Source of the DNA: Blattamonas nauphoetae
Lineage: Eukaryota; Preaxostyla; Oxymonadida
NCBI GenBank assembly: GCA_033064195.1
Contig: JARBJD010000054.1
Coordinates: 186,001 to 250,000, forward strand
Direction of reading: 5' to 3'
DNA length: 64,000 nucleotides
Of the stretch, positions 1 to 10,597 are shown piece after piece. The number at the start of each line of letters is the position of its first letter. Position 1 is the stretch's first letter. Below the pieces are notes generated by a model that was given only the letters and a program-made list of their open reading frames with translations, ran no database searches and was not told the origin of the DNA. Made by a program: the position numbers and the translations under genes.

Positions 1-1598
1 CTTCCGAACATACAATTCGACCTCCGTCAACCATTTCTTTGATTTTTTCTGCTTCCTTCCCCATATTGCTTGCAGATCCCAACATTCTTGGTACAAGTTT
101 GATACTTTCTACAGTGTTGAGTTTTTCGGTTCTCATGAGCGTTGCAATGTATATCTCGATGGGGCTTTGCTCGGCTTCTTTTTCTTCTTCACTGCTGGAC
201 TCAGAATCGCTATCTTTCTTCTTTTTACTTTTCTTCGAATGTGCCTTGCTTGGTCTGAACGCTGCCGATGCCCGTTCAAACCGTTCGATTGTTGCAGCAG
301 TTCTGATCACCCCGTGAAGCGAAAAAGCGGCAATTAAGGCAGCAGCTTTGAAATCTCCTTCGTGGAAGACCTTTTCGAACATTTCCCAGCAGAGCTCTTC
401 TCCGCCAGCGAGTTCAGCTCGAATCGACAGGGCAACAGGAGCGAGAGGGTTTGGGCTCACACGAGTGAATTGAGAAAGAATTGTGTTGGAGTTGATCGTG
501 ACGCTTTGAACGACGCCTTCGGAGTCAATGGCTGTGAATCCTCCAGTATTTTCAACACTAGCGAGGATTATAGATGTGCTTGCAAGGCGAAGAGCGAGTA
601 GGGATGTACCGCTGAGAACATCAACACACCAAAATGCTCCACTGGATGATACGACGTACAGGAATCCGTATTTTGGTGAAAATGGCATTCCCACAACTAT
701 ATCACCAACCGGAAATCCTGGGAGGGCAACATTTTGGCGAAACTTTGCTTTCTTATCCATTCCGTGGAGATGAAGTTGTCCATCCTTGACAAAGCATGCG
801 ATTGTTTCAATTTCCGTGTCAAAGTCACGCTTGATCTCGATAAGTTCACCATAGTCACATGCAATATGTTGGCGCTTTTGTTTCTTCATTTCTGTGAGTT
901 GCATATGTCCTTTCACTTTTCCACTCGACGATTGTGTGCGACCGAAGAGCACGGACCACAGACCCGATTCAGTTGTCCGATAATTGAGGAAAGAACAATC
1001 CTCAAGGTCTTCCATAATCTCTATTTTCTGAACAGCATCTTCCTTTCCTTCTATGTTAAGATGGAGGACAGAACTGGCCGTCACAATTCCGAGTGTTGTA
1101 TCATTAATCCATCGAAAATACTCAACATTCGAGGCAATTTTCGCGGATTTGAGACGTGAAGTCTTCTCAAGATCGAAAATCTGGACAGTACGACCAGCTA
1201 CAAGAGATTGTGGGATAATGAAAATACTGAAAAGTAAAACGAACAAACCGCGTAGTGCTAGAATTGAACGTGAAGGATGAGGTGCAACTGCATCTGCGGT
1301 CATTTGAAATTGTGCACGTTTCGATGGATCATGGGGGTTGAGGATGAAGATCGAGTTCTGCCCATCTATAACGGTCTGGCAGCTCATTTTCGAATCTGAG
1401 AGAAGATTAAGGTTCTCAGGTTGAATCAATGATGGATCAGTCACAAGGGCTTTGAGCTGTCGGAATAAGACGAGAATAATTGAGTGATGGTTTAGTTGAT
1501 ACAAAATGAGGTAAAAATTAGTAAAGTGGAGAATTTCAGAGAGTAAACGATGTGGAACATACATCAAGCAGCCGTGAAACAGTGATAGGTGTCTGCAT
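1..1598 (-). CDS. Clathrin heavy chain, N-terminal part (gene runs off the left edge)
   Basis: Clathrin heavy chain forms the triskelion legs of the vesicle coat; the N-terminal beta-propeller binds adaptors. Exons read on the minus strand: 1598-1563 (MQTPITVSRLLD), 1456-1249, and 1197 to beyond position 1, giving about 480 residues. The start is the ATG at 1598, because its 12 residues splice onto the segment beginning LKALVTDPSL, in register with the usual N-terminus. Family-like segments are GRTVQIFD, FRWINDTTLGIVT, ELAGGEELC and, after the propeller, PIEIYIATLMRTEKLNTVES, which matches the leg start. Introns are 1457-1562 (106 nt) and 1198-1248 (51 nt). The second is a multiple of three with no stop, so only the family alignment reveals it (ALR-AGR junction). 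Odd feature: the linker joining propeller and leg holds a Lys/Ser/Glu-rich insert encoded at about 165-255. The C-terminal leg lies outside the window. Confidence 0.9.
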
Positions 1599-2966
1599 AG
1601 ACGGCGAATTCTTGATTCCGGTAAAACAATGGGGAGGATTGACAAATTTTTCAAATCATTAGAAAGATATTGTCTGTCATTCACTAACCTTCTTTTTAAG
1701 CGATATTGATGATAGAATTCTCCTGCGATCAGTCTGTTCCACCAGTTTTCGAAGAGACACACCATCCAAAGAAAAGCGATTTCTTCACTTCAAAATCATG
1801 CAACTTCGTTTCAAACCGCAACATTATAAAACACTCTATCTTCATACAGCATCTGCTTTGAATTTTTACATTGATAATTTTTCCTGATCTTCCAAACTTC
1901 TCACACATTTTCTGCGTGTATCGTCGCAACTATGCGTTTCTCTCTTTCTACATGATACTATGTGTCCATAGAGACCACCTTCATTCCAAGATGCCCCCAC
2001 TTTTTCCTTCATAAACCATCCTACCCAGTTTCAGTTTTCCATGTTCACTTCGGACATCCGCAAATCGCCACACTTGAAAGGAAGTGTTTTTCGCACTGGT
2101 TTCCGAGATCAGCTTTCATATGTCTCCACCATTGTCATTATTCTGAATTTATAGAGGACATGATGTCTTCCTTAGTTGTTTTTCAGTAGACAGCAAATTT
2201 CTGACCAACTTCGTGATTTCGAAGAAAAACAGACTAAATTCCTTTGAAACATCGATAGATTGAAGTTTTATCACAATTTTCGATTATATTCCTTCGAATA
2301 GTGAAGAAACAATCTCTTTTTCCTGGATTCCCTTCTCACTTTTTTTTGTGGAGACTATTTCTTCAGAACGATTTTTCAAAGTGGTGTACACCATCTTATT
2401 AGTTTCCGCTCATCCAAATGGCAACTATTTTGCCTTTTTCTGGAAATTCATCGGATAGGTATTTTTTTATCTCGCTTTTCATGTCCCAGAAGTTGACCTC
2501 AATAATTCCCTGGATTTGAAGTATTCATCTTCTAAATCCAGCAATTCCCTGACATATAGATTTATTTTTTCATTGGTTCGTTTTGATCACGATTAAATAC
2601 ATACTTCTTAAATAAGGTGTTAGGAGAGGATTCACTCAGGTTGTTCTCATCACCTTCAGTGTTATAGACGACAGATTTGAGAAATAAGGTTCGTACCATT
2701 CGTTTTCGAAACTCTGGATAAAGTAAATTCGAGAAGTTTCTCTCATTTAGACAGGCTATGGAAAAGTGATTTGATGTACCGGATCAAGAAGATAGGAATC
2801 ATCTCAAGAGTTCTGCGAAGATTGATTTCAATATCAAAATATTCCGTTGTTGACATAGAGATGTTTTGAAGCCTCCTTTTATGACATGACACTTTGTCAT
2901 GATGGTCCGATCTCGACTCTCATTCTCCTCCGTGAAGGAGATCCCATACCAACGTCACATCTTCGC
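1599..2966. other. AT-rich intergenic region
   Basis: About 1.37 kb between the divergently transcribed clathrin and deadenylase genes. It has only short open frames (up to 75 codons) with no recognisable motif and no tRNA-like cloverleaf that I could see. It must hold both promoters. A possible alternative ATG for the deadenylase is at 2886. Confidence 0.5.
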
Positions 2967-4134
2967 ATGCCATCATTAAGGCCATCAACTCGGGACACAC
3001 ACATCATAGATCAGTGGATTGATTCGGCTGGAGTCAATCACGCTATTGTTGACGTGTGGCAGGATAACCTCGAAGAAGAGATGGCTACTATTCAAGAACT
3101 TATCAATACCTACACATTTATTGCAATGGTTTGTCTCTCTTTCCCCTTTTCATTCCATTCCACTCGATCATTCATCAACGAAGGACACCGAGTTTCCAGG
3201 TGAAGTCTATACAACACCTCCAACGACCTCATCAGGATTTGCAACATACGATAAGGTGAGGGCAAATGTTGATCAATTGAAGTTAATCCAACTTGGGATC
3301 ACACTCACAACGAAGGACAATAAGCTCCCACAAGGAAAATGTAGCTGGCAATTCAATTTTGAGTTTGATAAAGATGTTGACAGAATCAATAAAGAGTCAC
3401 TGACGCTTCTGTCAGACTCTGGCTTCAATTTCGACACCCACAAACGAGAAGGGATTGCACCGTTTCATTTTGCGGAATTATTAACAATTTCGGGACTTGT
3501 CCTCAACGACAATATCACATGGGTCACTTTTCAAGCTGGATACGATTTTGCATATCTTCTCAAAATGGTTACAGGACGAAATCTTCCGATCATGTTGCAC
3601 GACTTCAATACTCATCTGAAGGAATGGTTCCCGCGCGTTTATGATATCAGAATCATCACCGATCGGAAAGGAAGTCTGAATTCTCTCGCAGCCTTCTTTA
3701 ATATCGTTCGACATGGGACAAAACATCAAGCAGGATCTGATTCACTTCTCACATCCGAAACATACTTCCGTGTGGCTGAGCAACGTTTCCACAATAAAAG
3801 GGAAGACATCTCTTATCTCAACCGAATTGCTGGAATCGACGATGACTTCGACCATTACCCTTACGCTCCAACAAAATTTGCGGGCACAAAATCACACTAT
3901 GCCACGACCCAAATACCTCCCGGTGCTGGTGGAAGCCCAAATCCGTTCAATCCCACTCGGTCGATGGCCCATCAGCAGCTTCAATACGGCTTCAGTGCTC
4001 CAATGTTTATCCCACAACATCCGATTCAATCTCAGCAATATATGCAAATGATGCCTGGACAGCCCACTTTTGGACAGTATGGATATGCGTCTGTGCCGCC
4101 TCCGAATTACGCTAACCCACAAATGCCGATGTAA
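2967..4134 (+). CDS. CAF1/POP2 (CNOT7-type) poly(A) deadenylase
   Basis: Catalytic 3'-5' exoribonuclease subunit of the CCR4-NOT complex, which shortens mRNA poly(A) tails. Exons are 2967-3128 and 3184-4134, about 370 residues. The 55-nt intron 3129-3183 joins TFIAM to DTEFPGEV, restoring the first DEDD motif. Also present are WQFNFEFD, the GYDFAYLLK motif and KHQAGSDSLLT, so the acidic catalytic residues appear intact. The C-terminus (about the last 90 residues) is rich in Pro, Gln, Met and Tyr, unlike the compact animal proteins. I favour the ATG at 2967, which leaves about 26 residues before the conserved VDVWQDNLEEEM; an in-frame ATG at 2886 would add 27 more. Ends in TAA. Confidence 0.92.
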
Positions 4135-4398
4135 ATGTTGATTCGACGTTTCATGTTCTTTTTCCACATTTTTCATTATTCCTGGATGAATCTTAATTTC
4201 GAATCCATAAAAATCATTTACAATATTCTTCAATCCTTTCTGAAGTTATTTGTGCAAATTGGCCCGTCGCTATCCATCTTGACAATTTTGCAGCTTTCTT
4301 CATGTTGAAGTCACCAACAGAGGTGATTCGATTGATGATTTGTGTTCTCTTGAGGAATATCGAAAGTACAATTAGACTTTTTGGATTTCCTCCAACGC

Positions 4399-6142
4399 AT
4401 GAACATCTCGAATTCCATAAAACCATTATTTTCTTGTCCTCGAGCCATGCCATCATGTTGTCGGCAATTCTGTTCTGTTTTTGGCTCTATTCTCGCTAAT
4501 TTGGTCTTGATTTTGCTCCTCTGCTATCCATTTGGGAGATCACTCTCGTTCCTCATGTACAAGCAACTCCAAGAAAATCCTTATCTCTGGTTCGTTCCTG
4601 GAGCTGTTTCCTTGGCCCTAGCAATTCTCGGGATATCATCCCATTATCTCACCTCTTTCTTTCAATATTCTGTCACCCGTGTTCTCTTCTCCATCGGAAT
4701 CGACTTCTTCTTCACTTCTCTCAAAATTGCTATTCCGGTGATGATTGAAGAGGTAGTATTCTTGTTCTGCAAAGCTGCTCGTCCATACCAACCTCTTTCT
4801 TCGGCGCTTGTCCTCAGTTTTGGCTTCTTTTGGTTCATTGTTGGACACATACAAGGGCGCTTCCGCAGAGTCAAGAAAATAAACGTTCTGTATGTGATAT
4901 TTCGAGAATTTAAATATATCTCGTTGATATATATCATTTTTCCAATTTTTATTTTTTCTTATTCTTCTATACTCAAAACTTTCTCGTCATATTTGAATTG
5001 TTCACAACATTCCGTTCCCATCTCATTACTATCTCCAACTTCAGGAATAACCGAATTCCACAATCCCTCCGTGTTGTCCAGCTTTCTGATATTCATATTG
5101 GCAGTATGCGTTTCACTGAACTCCGAAAAATCGTCAACCAAACCAACCAACTCAATCCCGACATCATTTGTATCACTGGCGACCTTGTTGATTCTGTGAG
5201 TATCGTCAACTCTGAACTTCCCGATCCTATCACAGGACAGCTCAGGCCACACTGTGGCTTCGCTCCTTTAGCCGATCTCAGAGCGAACTATGGCGTCTTT
5301 TTCGTGACGGTATGTCTTCCCCAGTATTTTATATATTATTTTTTCCATTTTCTTTTAACTAGGGCAACCATGACGTTGAATCTGGTCGCGATGGACTCCT
5401 TCAAATTCTCTCGCATTTTCCGAATGTATGTCCGTTTTATATTCTTACCTTTCTCCATATTGTCTTATATTGTCATTTTTATCAATTTCACGTGATTATG
5501 TCTTTCTTTGTTCAGATTACTGTCCTCTCAAATGAGATCCACACCATCAACATTCCAATTGACACTCAACATGTACAGCGACTCCCTACTCCAATTCCCG
5601 AGGCTGAAGAAATGGATTCTCCGCCTTCTTCACCAACGCCAGCTCCAGTCAACTTCCCTGTCAGGATCATCGGGATCGAAGATGGGAGCGACGCCGAATT
5701 CCGTGAATGGGTGTCAGATCTTGAAAAAGAGCTGCCCAAAGATGAATCTGTCCATCCATTCACTATAGTTCTCCATCATCGCCCCCATACCTTCTCATGG
5801 AAGCCATCGATCAAAGGATTATTTGGTGACATGATGCTCTGCGGGCACACTCATGCTGGGCAAGTCTGGCCTGTGTATCCATTCATCCTTCTTGCTCATG
5901 TCCCTGCCTTTGGAATGCTTCAAAAAGCGCGCATTGTGTCGAAAGAATCAAAGTCAAATTTGGCTGCTCACTCAGAAACTATGTTCAACAAACGGATGGT
6001 CACTGTGACCCCACACGAACCTTTGGATTTGTGCACTCCTCCTTTCATTTATGTGAACCCAGGGACATGCACCTGGGCCAGCAGAATGCGAACAATCTCT
6101 CTCAACGAAATCACGTGCTTTGACGTCAGAACCCCCCATTAA
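4399..6142 (+). CDS. Membrane-anchored calcineurin-like metallophosphoesterase (YkuE/TMPPE type)
   Basis: Binuclear-metal phosphoesterase with an N-terminal membrane region; the substrate is unknown. Exons are 4399-4889, 5045-5309, 5363-5425 and 5516-6142, giving 481 residues. The first ~165 residues hold four or so hydrophobic helices, then the metal motifs follow in order: LSDIHIG, CITGDLVDS, GNHDVESG (this last motif is created only by removing the 53-nt intron 5310-5362), LHHRPH and LCGHTHAGQ. Introns are 155, 53 and 90 nt. Exon 3 is only 63 nt and encodes the GNHD block. The start is either the ATG at 4399 or the ATG at 4447; a longer frame upstream begins only with TTG. A Pro/Ser/Glu-rich loop around 5580-5670 interrupts the domain. 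Ends in TAA. Family confidence is high; cellular role is not inferable. Confidence 0.88.
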
Positions 6143-6537
6143 TTTGTCTTCTCAAGTTGTCTTTAAGTAACACACTCATTATTTCGTGAAACCAGCCTTC
6201 CCATTCCTTTGATCACGTCATCTCAGCCCTTTACTTTGTTTCTCTTTGAGGAGCGGAAGAATCAGCAACTATTAAATGAATGTGACAAAGTGGTCGAACG
6301 GCAAATGGAAACACTTCGAAAGAAGCTCCTCAGTCTCAAATCCCATAAATGACGATTCTTTATGTCAGTCCACATCAGCTCGAGAATCCTTCATGATTGG
6401 TCACTCACTCATCCAATCAAGAGAGCGAGAGAGTGGCGTTGAAATCGGGAGAAACGAGGAAGAGGGGCGTGAGATGGTTGAGTCTGGAGAGCGAATTGTG
6501 TTTTTCGGTTCCAGTCTTCGTTGGTTCTTGTCTGTTT
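6143..6537. other. 3' flank of paralogue A, class I flank repeat
   Basis: No gene seen. The stretch from about 6370 to 6537 is repeated downstream of paralogues D (about 12512-12686) and G (about 20200-20300), recognisable by the run around CGGGAGAAACGAGGAAGAGG. A further piece near 6330-6365 (CATAAATGACGATT) recurs near 24005-24035, downstream of H. These look like co-duplicated 3' flanks. Confidence 0.6.
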
Positions 6538-7611
6538 CTATTCCTGTTTTGGAACGTTCATGCCCTGCACGTTGTTCCATCCAATCGATTTGGTAACAAT
6601 CCATCTTCCGCTCAATATGTTTTGGTCGTTTTGCAGCTTTTCCTCACTCACATCTTCGATGCCCTCCATTCTCAACATTCGATGCACTGTCTGCCAATTC
6701 AGCCGCAGTTCTCGGTCTTTTGCGTTCAATTCCTGCTGGGCTGTGTTCATCAAATGATAAAAATTCCAGAGTGAGCGATCATTTTCGAAGAATGTGAGGC
6801 AACTTGGAATCGTGACTATGACTTGCATATTAAAGACAAAATCCATTGTCTGTTGATAATATGGACATACTCGGAGGAGTTGGGCGAGGATTTCCATGAA
6901 CAGCTTGGATTGCTCACCGTCGACGATCGAATAGCGGTTCACAGACAAATGGCAGACATACTTCTCCGAAGGTACCACAACTTGCTTCAAAATGATCTCG
7001 TGAACACTTTCTTGCTCATTCCGATCTTCAAAGCCAAGTTGTCTGAGATAATACGGAGTCGAGAGCCAGAAAGGATGTGTGAGGATAGCAAGGAGATGTA
7101 TGTGGATATCGACTCCCTCGGCGAATGAAAGAGACTGTGGATTGAGAGTGTTGATGAGCTGAGGGATCAGATCAGCTTTGACGAGGGCAAAGGAGACTGG
7201 ATCGGACAATCTCCTGATCAGAGTTCTCAATGTCTTCATTGCTGATGTTGTCAGTGCCTGATTGGGTGAAGAAAGGAGTACCCCAATATATTGTACGAAG
7301 TTTTTCAAAGATTCATCAGTTGTTTGCCCAATGCTGATGAGAAAAGCATCTGGTGAGAATGGAAACTGCGGAACGATGCTTTCAAGAAATTTCACGGCTT
7401 TAGCTTCCAGAGAGGCATCCAATGCAGGCTGGAACTTCACAGTTGTAACGAGAGATCGAAAGACAGCGGCCTGTTCCTGGTCAGATTCACGGCGGTTTTC
7501 TCTCCAATTCAGGAATGGTAAGCAATCCATTGAAAATGCCACATGAGGGGAGGACAAATTAGAGTACGTTGTATTTGAGGAGGCATCCATTTTCGGGATC
7601 CTCGGGTTCAT
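6538..7611 (-). CDS. Paralogue A of the PFLNW/ARM-like family
   Basis: Unspliced, 357 residues, stop TAG. Function is unknown. The sequence is nearly all amphipathic helix with Leu/Ile spacing like ARM or HEAT repeats. It has a variable leader (MNPRIPKMDAS), the module DCLPFLNW, then VVFRSLVTTVKFQPALD, LEAKAVKFLES, LIPQLINTLNPQSLSF, VPSEKYVCHL, LLRVCPYYQ and the terminal GMNVPKQE. No signal peptide, membrane helix or catalytic motif is visible. It has the same leader class as D and F. Its 5' flank is nearly identical to that of D through about position 7740. I recall hundreds of such genes in Blattamonas, annotated as hypothetical; that recollection is unverified. Confidence 0.85.
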   Translation of the reverse strand: MNPRIPKMDASSNTTYSNLSSPHVAFSMDCLPFLNWRENRRESDQEQAAVFRSLVTTVKFQPALDASLEAKAVKFLESIVPQFPFSPDAFLISIGQTTDESLKNFVQYIGVLLSSPNQALTTSAMKTLRTLIRRLSDPVSFALVKADLIPQLINTLNPQSLSFAEGVDIHIHLLAILTHPFWLSTPYYLRQLGFEDRNEQESVHEIILKQVVVPSEKYVCHLSVNRYSIVDGEQSKLFMEILAQLLRVCPYYQQTMDFVFNMQVIVTIPSCLTFFENDRSLWNFYHLMNTAQQELNAKDRELRLNWQTVHRMLRMEGIEDVSEEKLQNDQNILSGRWIVTKSIGWNNVQGMNVPKQE

Positions 7612-7641
7612 TATTTGTGATTGTGAGTCGAATCTCTCAGT

Positions 7642-7649
7642 ATGGGTCA
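7642..7649 (-). promoter_or_regulatory. TGACCCAT element upstream of A
   Basis: TGACCCATACTGAG on the minus strand, with the octamer separated from the ATG of A by exactly 30 nt. The same octamer precedes all seven paralogues. Candidate initiator or core promoter element; role inferred only from position and conservation. Confidence 0.5.
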
Positions 7650-9491
7650 GATCAAAAACTTAGTGAAACAATGAGAGTTAGATGAAATAGACATCCAATG
7701 ACGAACAATGGTGAAGTTTGCGGACGAGCGAGCGAGAGCAGAATAAACATCAAATAATGCTAGAAAATCCATCATACAGTGCGGAAGATTAAACTGCAAC
7801 GCCCACATGAGAAAGCTAGGGAGACCATACTGTGTTTATTTTCTTCCTTGGAGAGTTGGTAAGTGCTCCTTTAGACGCTCGCTGTCAAAACAGCCTGGTT
7901 GGTCTGTGAGGACCCAAAATGACCACTTGGGGTGAGATCGGATCTCAGTCGGATAAACTCGTTTTTATTGCTCAATTCGACTTACGCAAACAATTTCGGT
8001 AAGAATACAGATAAAAGTAAAATAAATGTCGAAATGGAGAGATAAACTGAGAAAAGGGGGAAAAGTTAAAAGTGAGAATCCACAATGGCATTATCCTTTT
8101 GAATGGATTAAAAAGAAGAAACGGACAAATGTAAATTGGTATCTTTCTCACATATCTCGCTATTTTGTCCCTTCTTTCGAGTTTAAGAGTGTGAAACAGT
8201 CGCTGTATTTTTGAAGTTGCCTTTTCTGCTTTCAAAACGGAGTTTGACAATTGAATGACAGAATAATCTCAGACAAGGTATGCTTGAGTCAGGATTCGGA
8301 GCTGAAAGGTCAATTGACTCGAACATCGAAAGATCCTGTTTTTTCCTGTTCGCACAGAAAACTCTTCTGTGACGTCCGGGGTGATCCTCAAAATTATCTG
8401 ATTCGACTGTGAGACATATTTCCGACAGAAATAGTTTCGAGATGTGTCAAAGCAGGAACAATTTCAGCTATAGTTGAGAGAGAGAAAGAAAGCAGGGCAA
8501 GAGAAAGGTGAGAGGAAAACATTCAGGACAAAAGTGGTGAGAAAAAGTGAGGACATACCATGAAAACGTGGAGTTTTGTTTGGTTCCATCGAAAAGCAAC
8601 TTGATGGGAACCGTCGGCATGAGTCGTGTTCACTTCAGCATGACTGCTATTCTTGTCTGGTGAGAGAGATATTCTGAGAATAGCAGGATTGTTGTCAGAT
8701 GTTCAAAATAAAGATGAACACAAAAACAATAAACACCTTGAATTGGCTGAACAGTAACAATTGTCGAATCTGGCTGAATAGCTTGTCTGATTGTGGAAGA
8801 AATTTGAAAAACAGTTTGAAAGAGTGTATTAAGTCAAACTGTGAAAGGAAGAGCGACTGGACGCGATTGGAGGAGAATGATTGGAAGATCAAACCATGTT
8901 GTTTCTTTTTCTCGTCACGTCAACAAGATTGTTTCTCAGCGTTTATTTTCTGAAACGATCATATGGATAAAAATCGTGAAATGGAGGCAAAATGGAAAAA
9001 GGACGCTTCTGTCAGCGTTGCAGTTTTGCCTTCCCCACTGTACTTCGATTGGAGAGTGAGGAGGGATGAGTTGGGGTGGATGAAGAAGCGTTTGGACTCT
9101 TCTGTCTTTCCGAAGAGTCGACGACGACGATGGATGAGGGATTGATTCGAAAATCTCATCTCATCATTGCGATCGATCATCAAGAGACATCCAGTTGAGA
9201 GAACAATCAGAAACAATCACGGAGACACACACTCCCACCAATCGTCACCATCCATCCAACGACGCGATGTCTTCCACAAAGGAGCAGGCAAGCACGACGA
9301 GTGCGGCGGCGAAGGAGAGTGTGGCGACCATCGAGCGAGGCTGGCGAGAGAGAATCCCAATTGTTCCCGCAAATCAAACCATGAAATGAAGTGAGGCCAG
9401 AGCCCACAAAGATCACACACAAACAGTGTTTGTCGTCCAAAAGAAGGGAGAACAGTTCGACACGTTCGTTGGTTCTTGTCTGTTTCTATTC
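7650..9491. other. Spacer between paralogues A and B with a 1.27 kb segment absent from the D-E copy
   Basis: No convincing gene; open frames are at most 92 codons and lack motifs. Positions 7650-7780 and about 9046-9491 are also present between D and E (13799-13919 and 13911-14357). The segment of about 7778-9045 is missing there, the junction falling at a shared TAC. The region from 9194 to 9442 is a class II flank repeat. Confidence 0.6.
9194..9442. repeat. Class II flank repeat, copy 1 (3' of B)
   Basis: About 250 bp found four times, downstream of paralogues B, relic C, E and F: 9194-9442, 11227-11465, 14066-14308 and 18277-18449 (last copy shorter). Shared landmarks are ACTCCCACCAATCGTCACC, GAGAGAATCC and CAAATCAAACCATGAAATGA. 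No coding potential seen. It marks co-duplication of gene and 3' flank. Confidence 0.75.
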
Positions 9492-10559
9492 TTAATCCGG
9501 AATGTTCATGCCCTGCATGTTGCTCCATTCAAACGATTTGACAACAACATACCTTCCGCGCATTTCTTTTCGGTCGTTTCGCAGCTTTTCGTCAATTACA
9601 TCTTCGAAGCCCTTCATTCTCAACATTCGATGCACTGTCTGCCAATTACGCCGCAGTTCTCGGTCTTTTGAGTTCCATTCCCGCTGGATAGTCACCATAA
9701 AAATGAGAAAAGTCCAGGTCGAGTGATCCTTGTTGATGGATGGGAGACTACTTGAGATCGTGAGAACGACTGGCAGACGTAGAACAAATTCACTTGTCCG
9801 TTGATAATATGGACATCTGTCGAGGAGGTGGGCAAGGAGTTCCAGAAAGGTCTCTGATAGCCTTCCATCGATGATCGAAAAGCGGTTCACGCACAAATGG
9901 CAGACATACTTCTCCGAAGGTGCCACAACGTGCTTCAAAACCGTTTCATGAACACCTTGTTGTTCATTGCCATCTACAATTCCGAGTCGCGAAAAATAAT
10001 ACGGAGTTGCGAGTTCAAGAGAATGAAAGATGATTTGGATGAGACAGATGTGGATATCGACTGCTTCTGTAAAGAAAAGAGACTGTGGATTGAGAGTGAT
10101 GATGATCTGAGGGATCAGATCAGTTTTGACGAGGGCAAGCCGGACTTTTGGTGAACAACAAAAGATCAGTCTTCTTAGTAGCTCCATTGCAGCTGTAATA
10201 ATGACCAGATTGACAGAAGAAACGACCACCACAATGGACTGTACGAAGTTTCTCGAAGATTCCTTAGTGGTCTGCCCAAAGCCGCTGAGAAATGCATCTG
10301 CCGATTCCGAATACATCGGATTCACAGATTGGAGAATGTTTACGGCTTTAGCTTTCAGATTGTCATCAAGTGCAGGCTGTAACTTCAATGTGGAAACGAG
10401 AGATCGAACGACAACGAGTTTTTTGGATTCTGATTCATTTTTGCCTTTGGTCCAATTCAGGAACGGTGAGCAATCCACCGAAAAGGAGAACGGAGAGGAG
10501 GACAAATCAGAGTATGTGGTACTTGGAGAGTTGTCTTGTTTCACGTCTATCGCTGTCAT
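9492..10559 (-). CDS. Paralogue B of the PFLNW/ARM-like family
   Basis: Unspliced, 355 residues. The leader MTAIDVKQDNSPSTTYSDLS is of the same class as H. From KLQPALDDNLKAKAV to near the C-terminus the protein is identical to paralogue E, and the DNA (about 9503-10407) aligns to 14375-15279 at a constant offset of 4872 with no difference that I noticed, even at silent sites. The end is ...GMNIPD with TAA. In register, the family usually runs a few codons longer to a TAG, which is still present just after, so the terminal residues were lost by a late nonsense change. That is unlikely to matter for the fold. Confidence 0.85.
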   Translation of the reverse strand: MTAIDVKQDNSPSTTYSDLSSSPFSFSVDCSPFLNWTKGKNESESKKLVVVRSLVSTLKLQPALDDNLKAKAVNILQSVNPMYSESADAFLSGFGQTTKESSRNFVQSIVVVVSSVNLVIITAAMELLRRLIFCCSPKVRLALVKTDLIPQIIITLNPQSLFFTEAVDIHICLIQIIFHSLELATPYYFSRLGIVDGNEQQGVHETVLKHVVAPSEKYVCHLCVNRFSIIDGRLSETFLELLAHLLDRCPYYQRTSEFVLRLPVVLTISSSLPSINKDHSTWTFLIFMVTIQREWNSKDRELRRNWQTVHRMLRMKGFEDVIDEKLRNDRKEMRGRYVVVKSFEWSNMQGMNIPD

Positions 10560-10589
10560 TCTGCAGGGTTCGGTACAGAATCACTCGTT

Positions 10590-10597
10590 ATGGGTCA
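10590..10597 (-). promoter_or_regulatory. TGACCCAT element upstream of B
   Basis: TGACCCATAACGAGTGATTC on the minus strand, 30 nt before the ATG of B. The sequence lying between the element and the ATG differs from that of A, D and E, while the element itself is kept. Confidence 0.5.
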
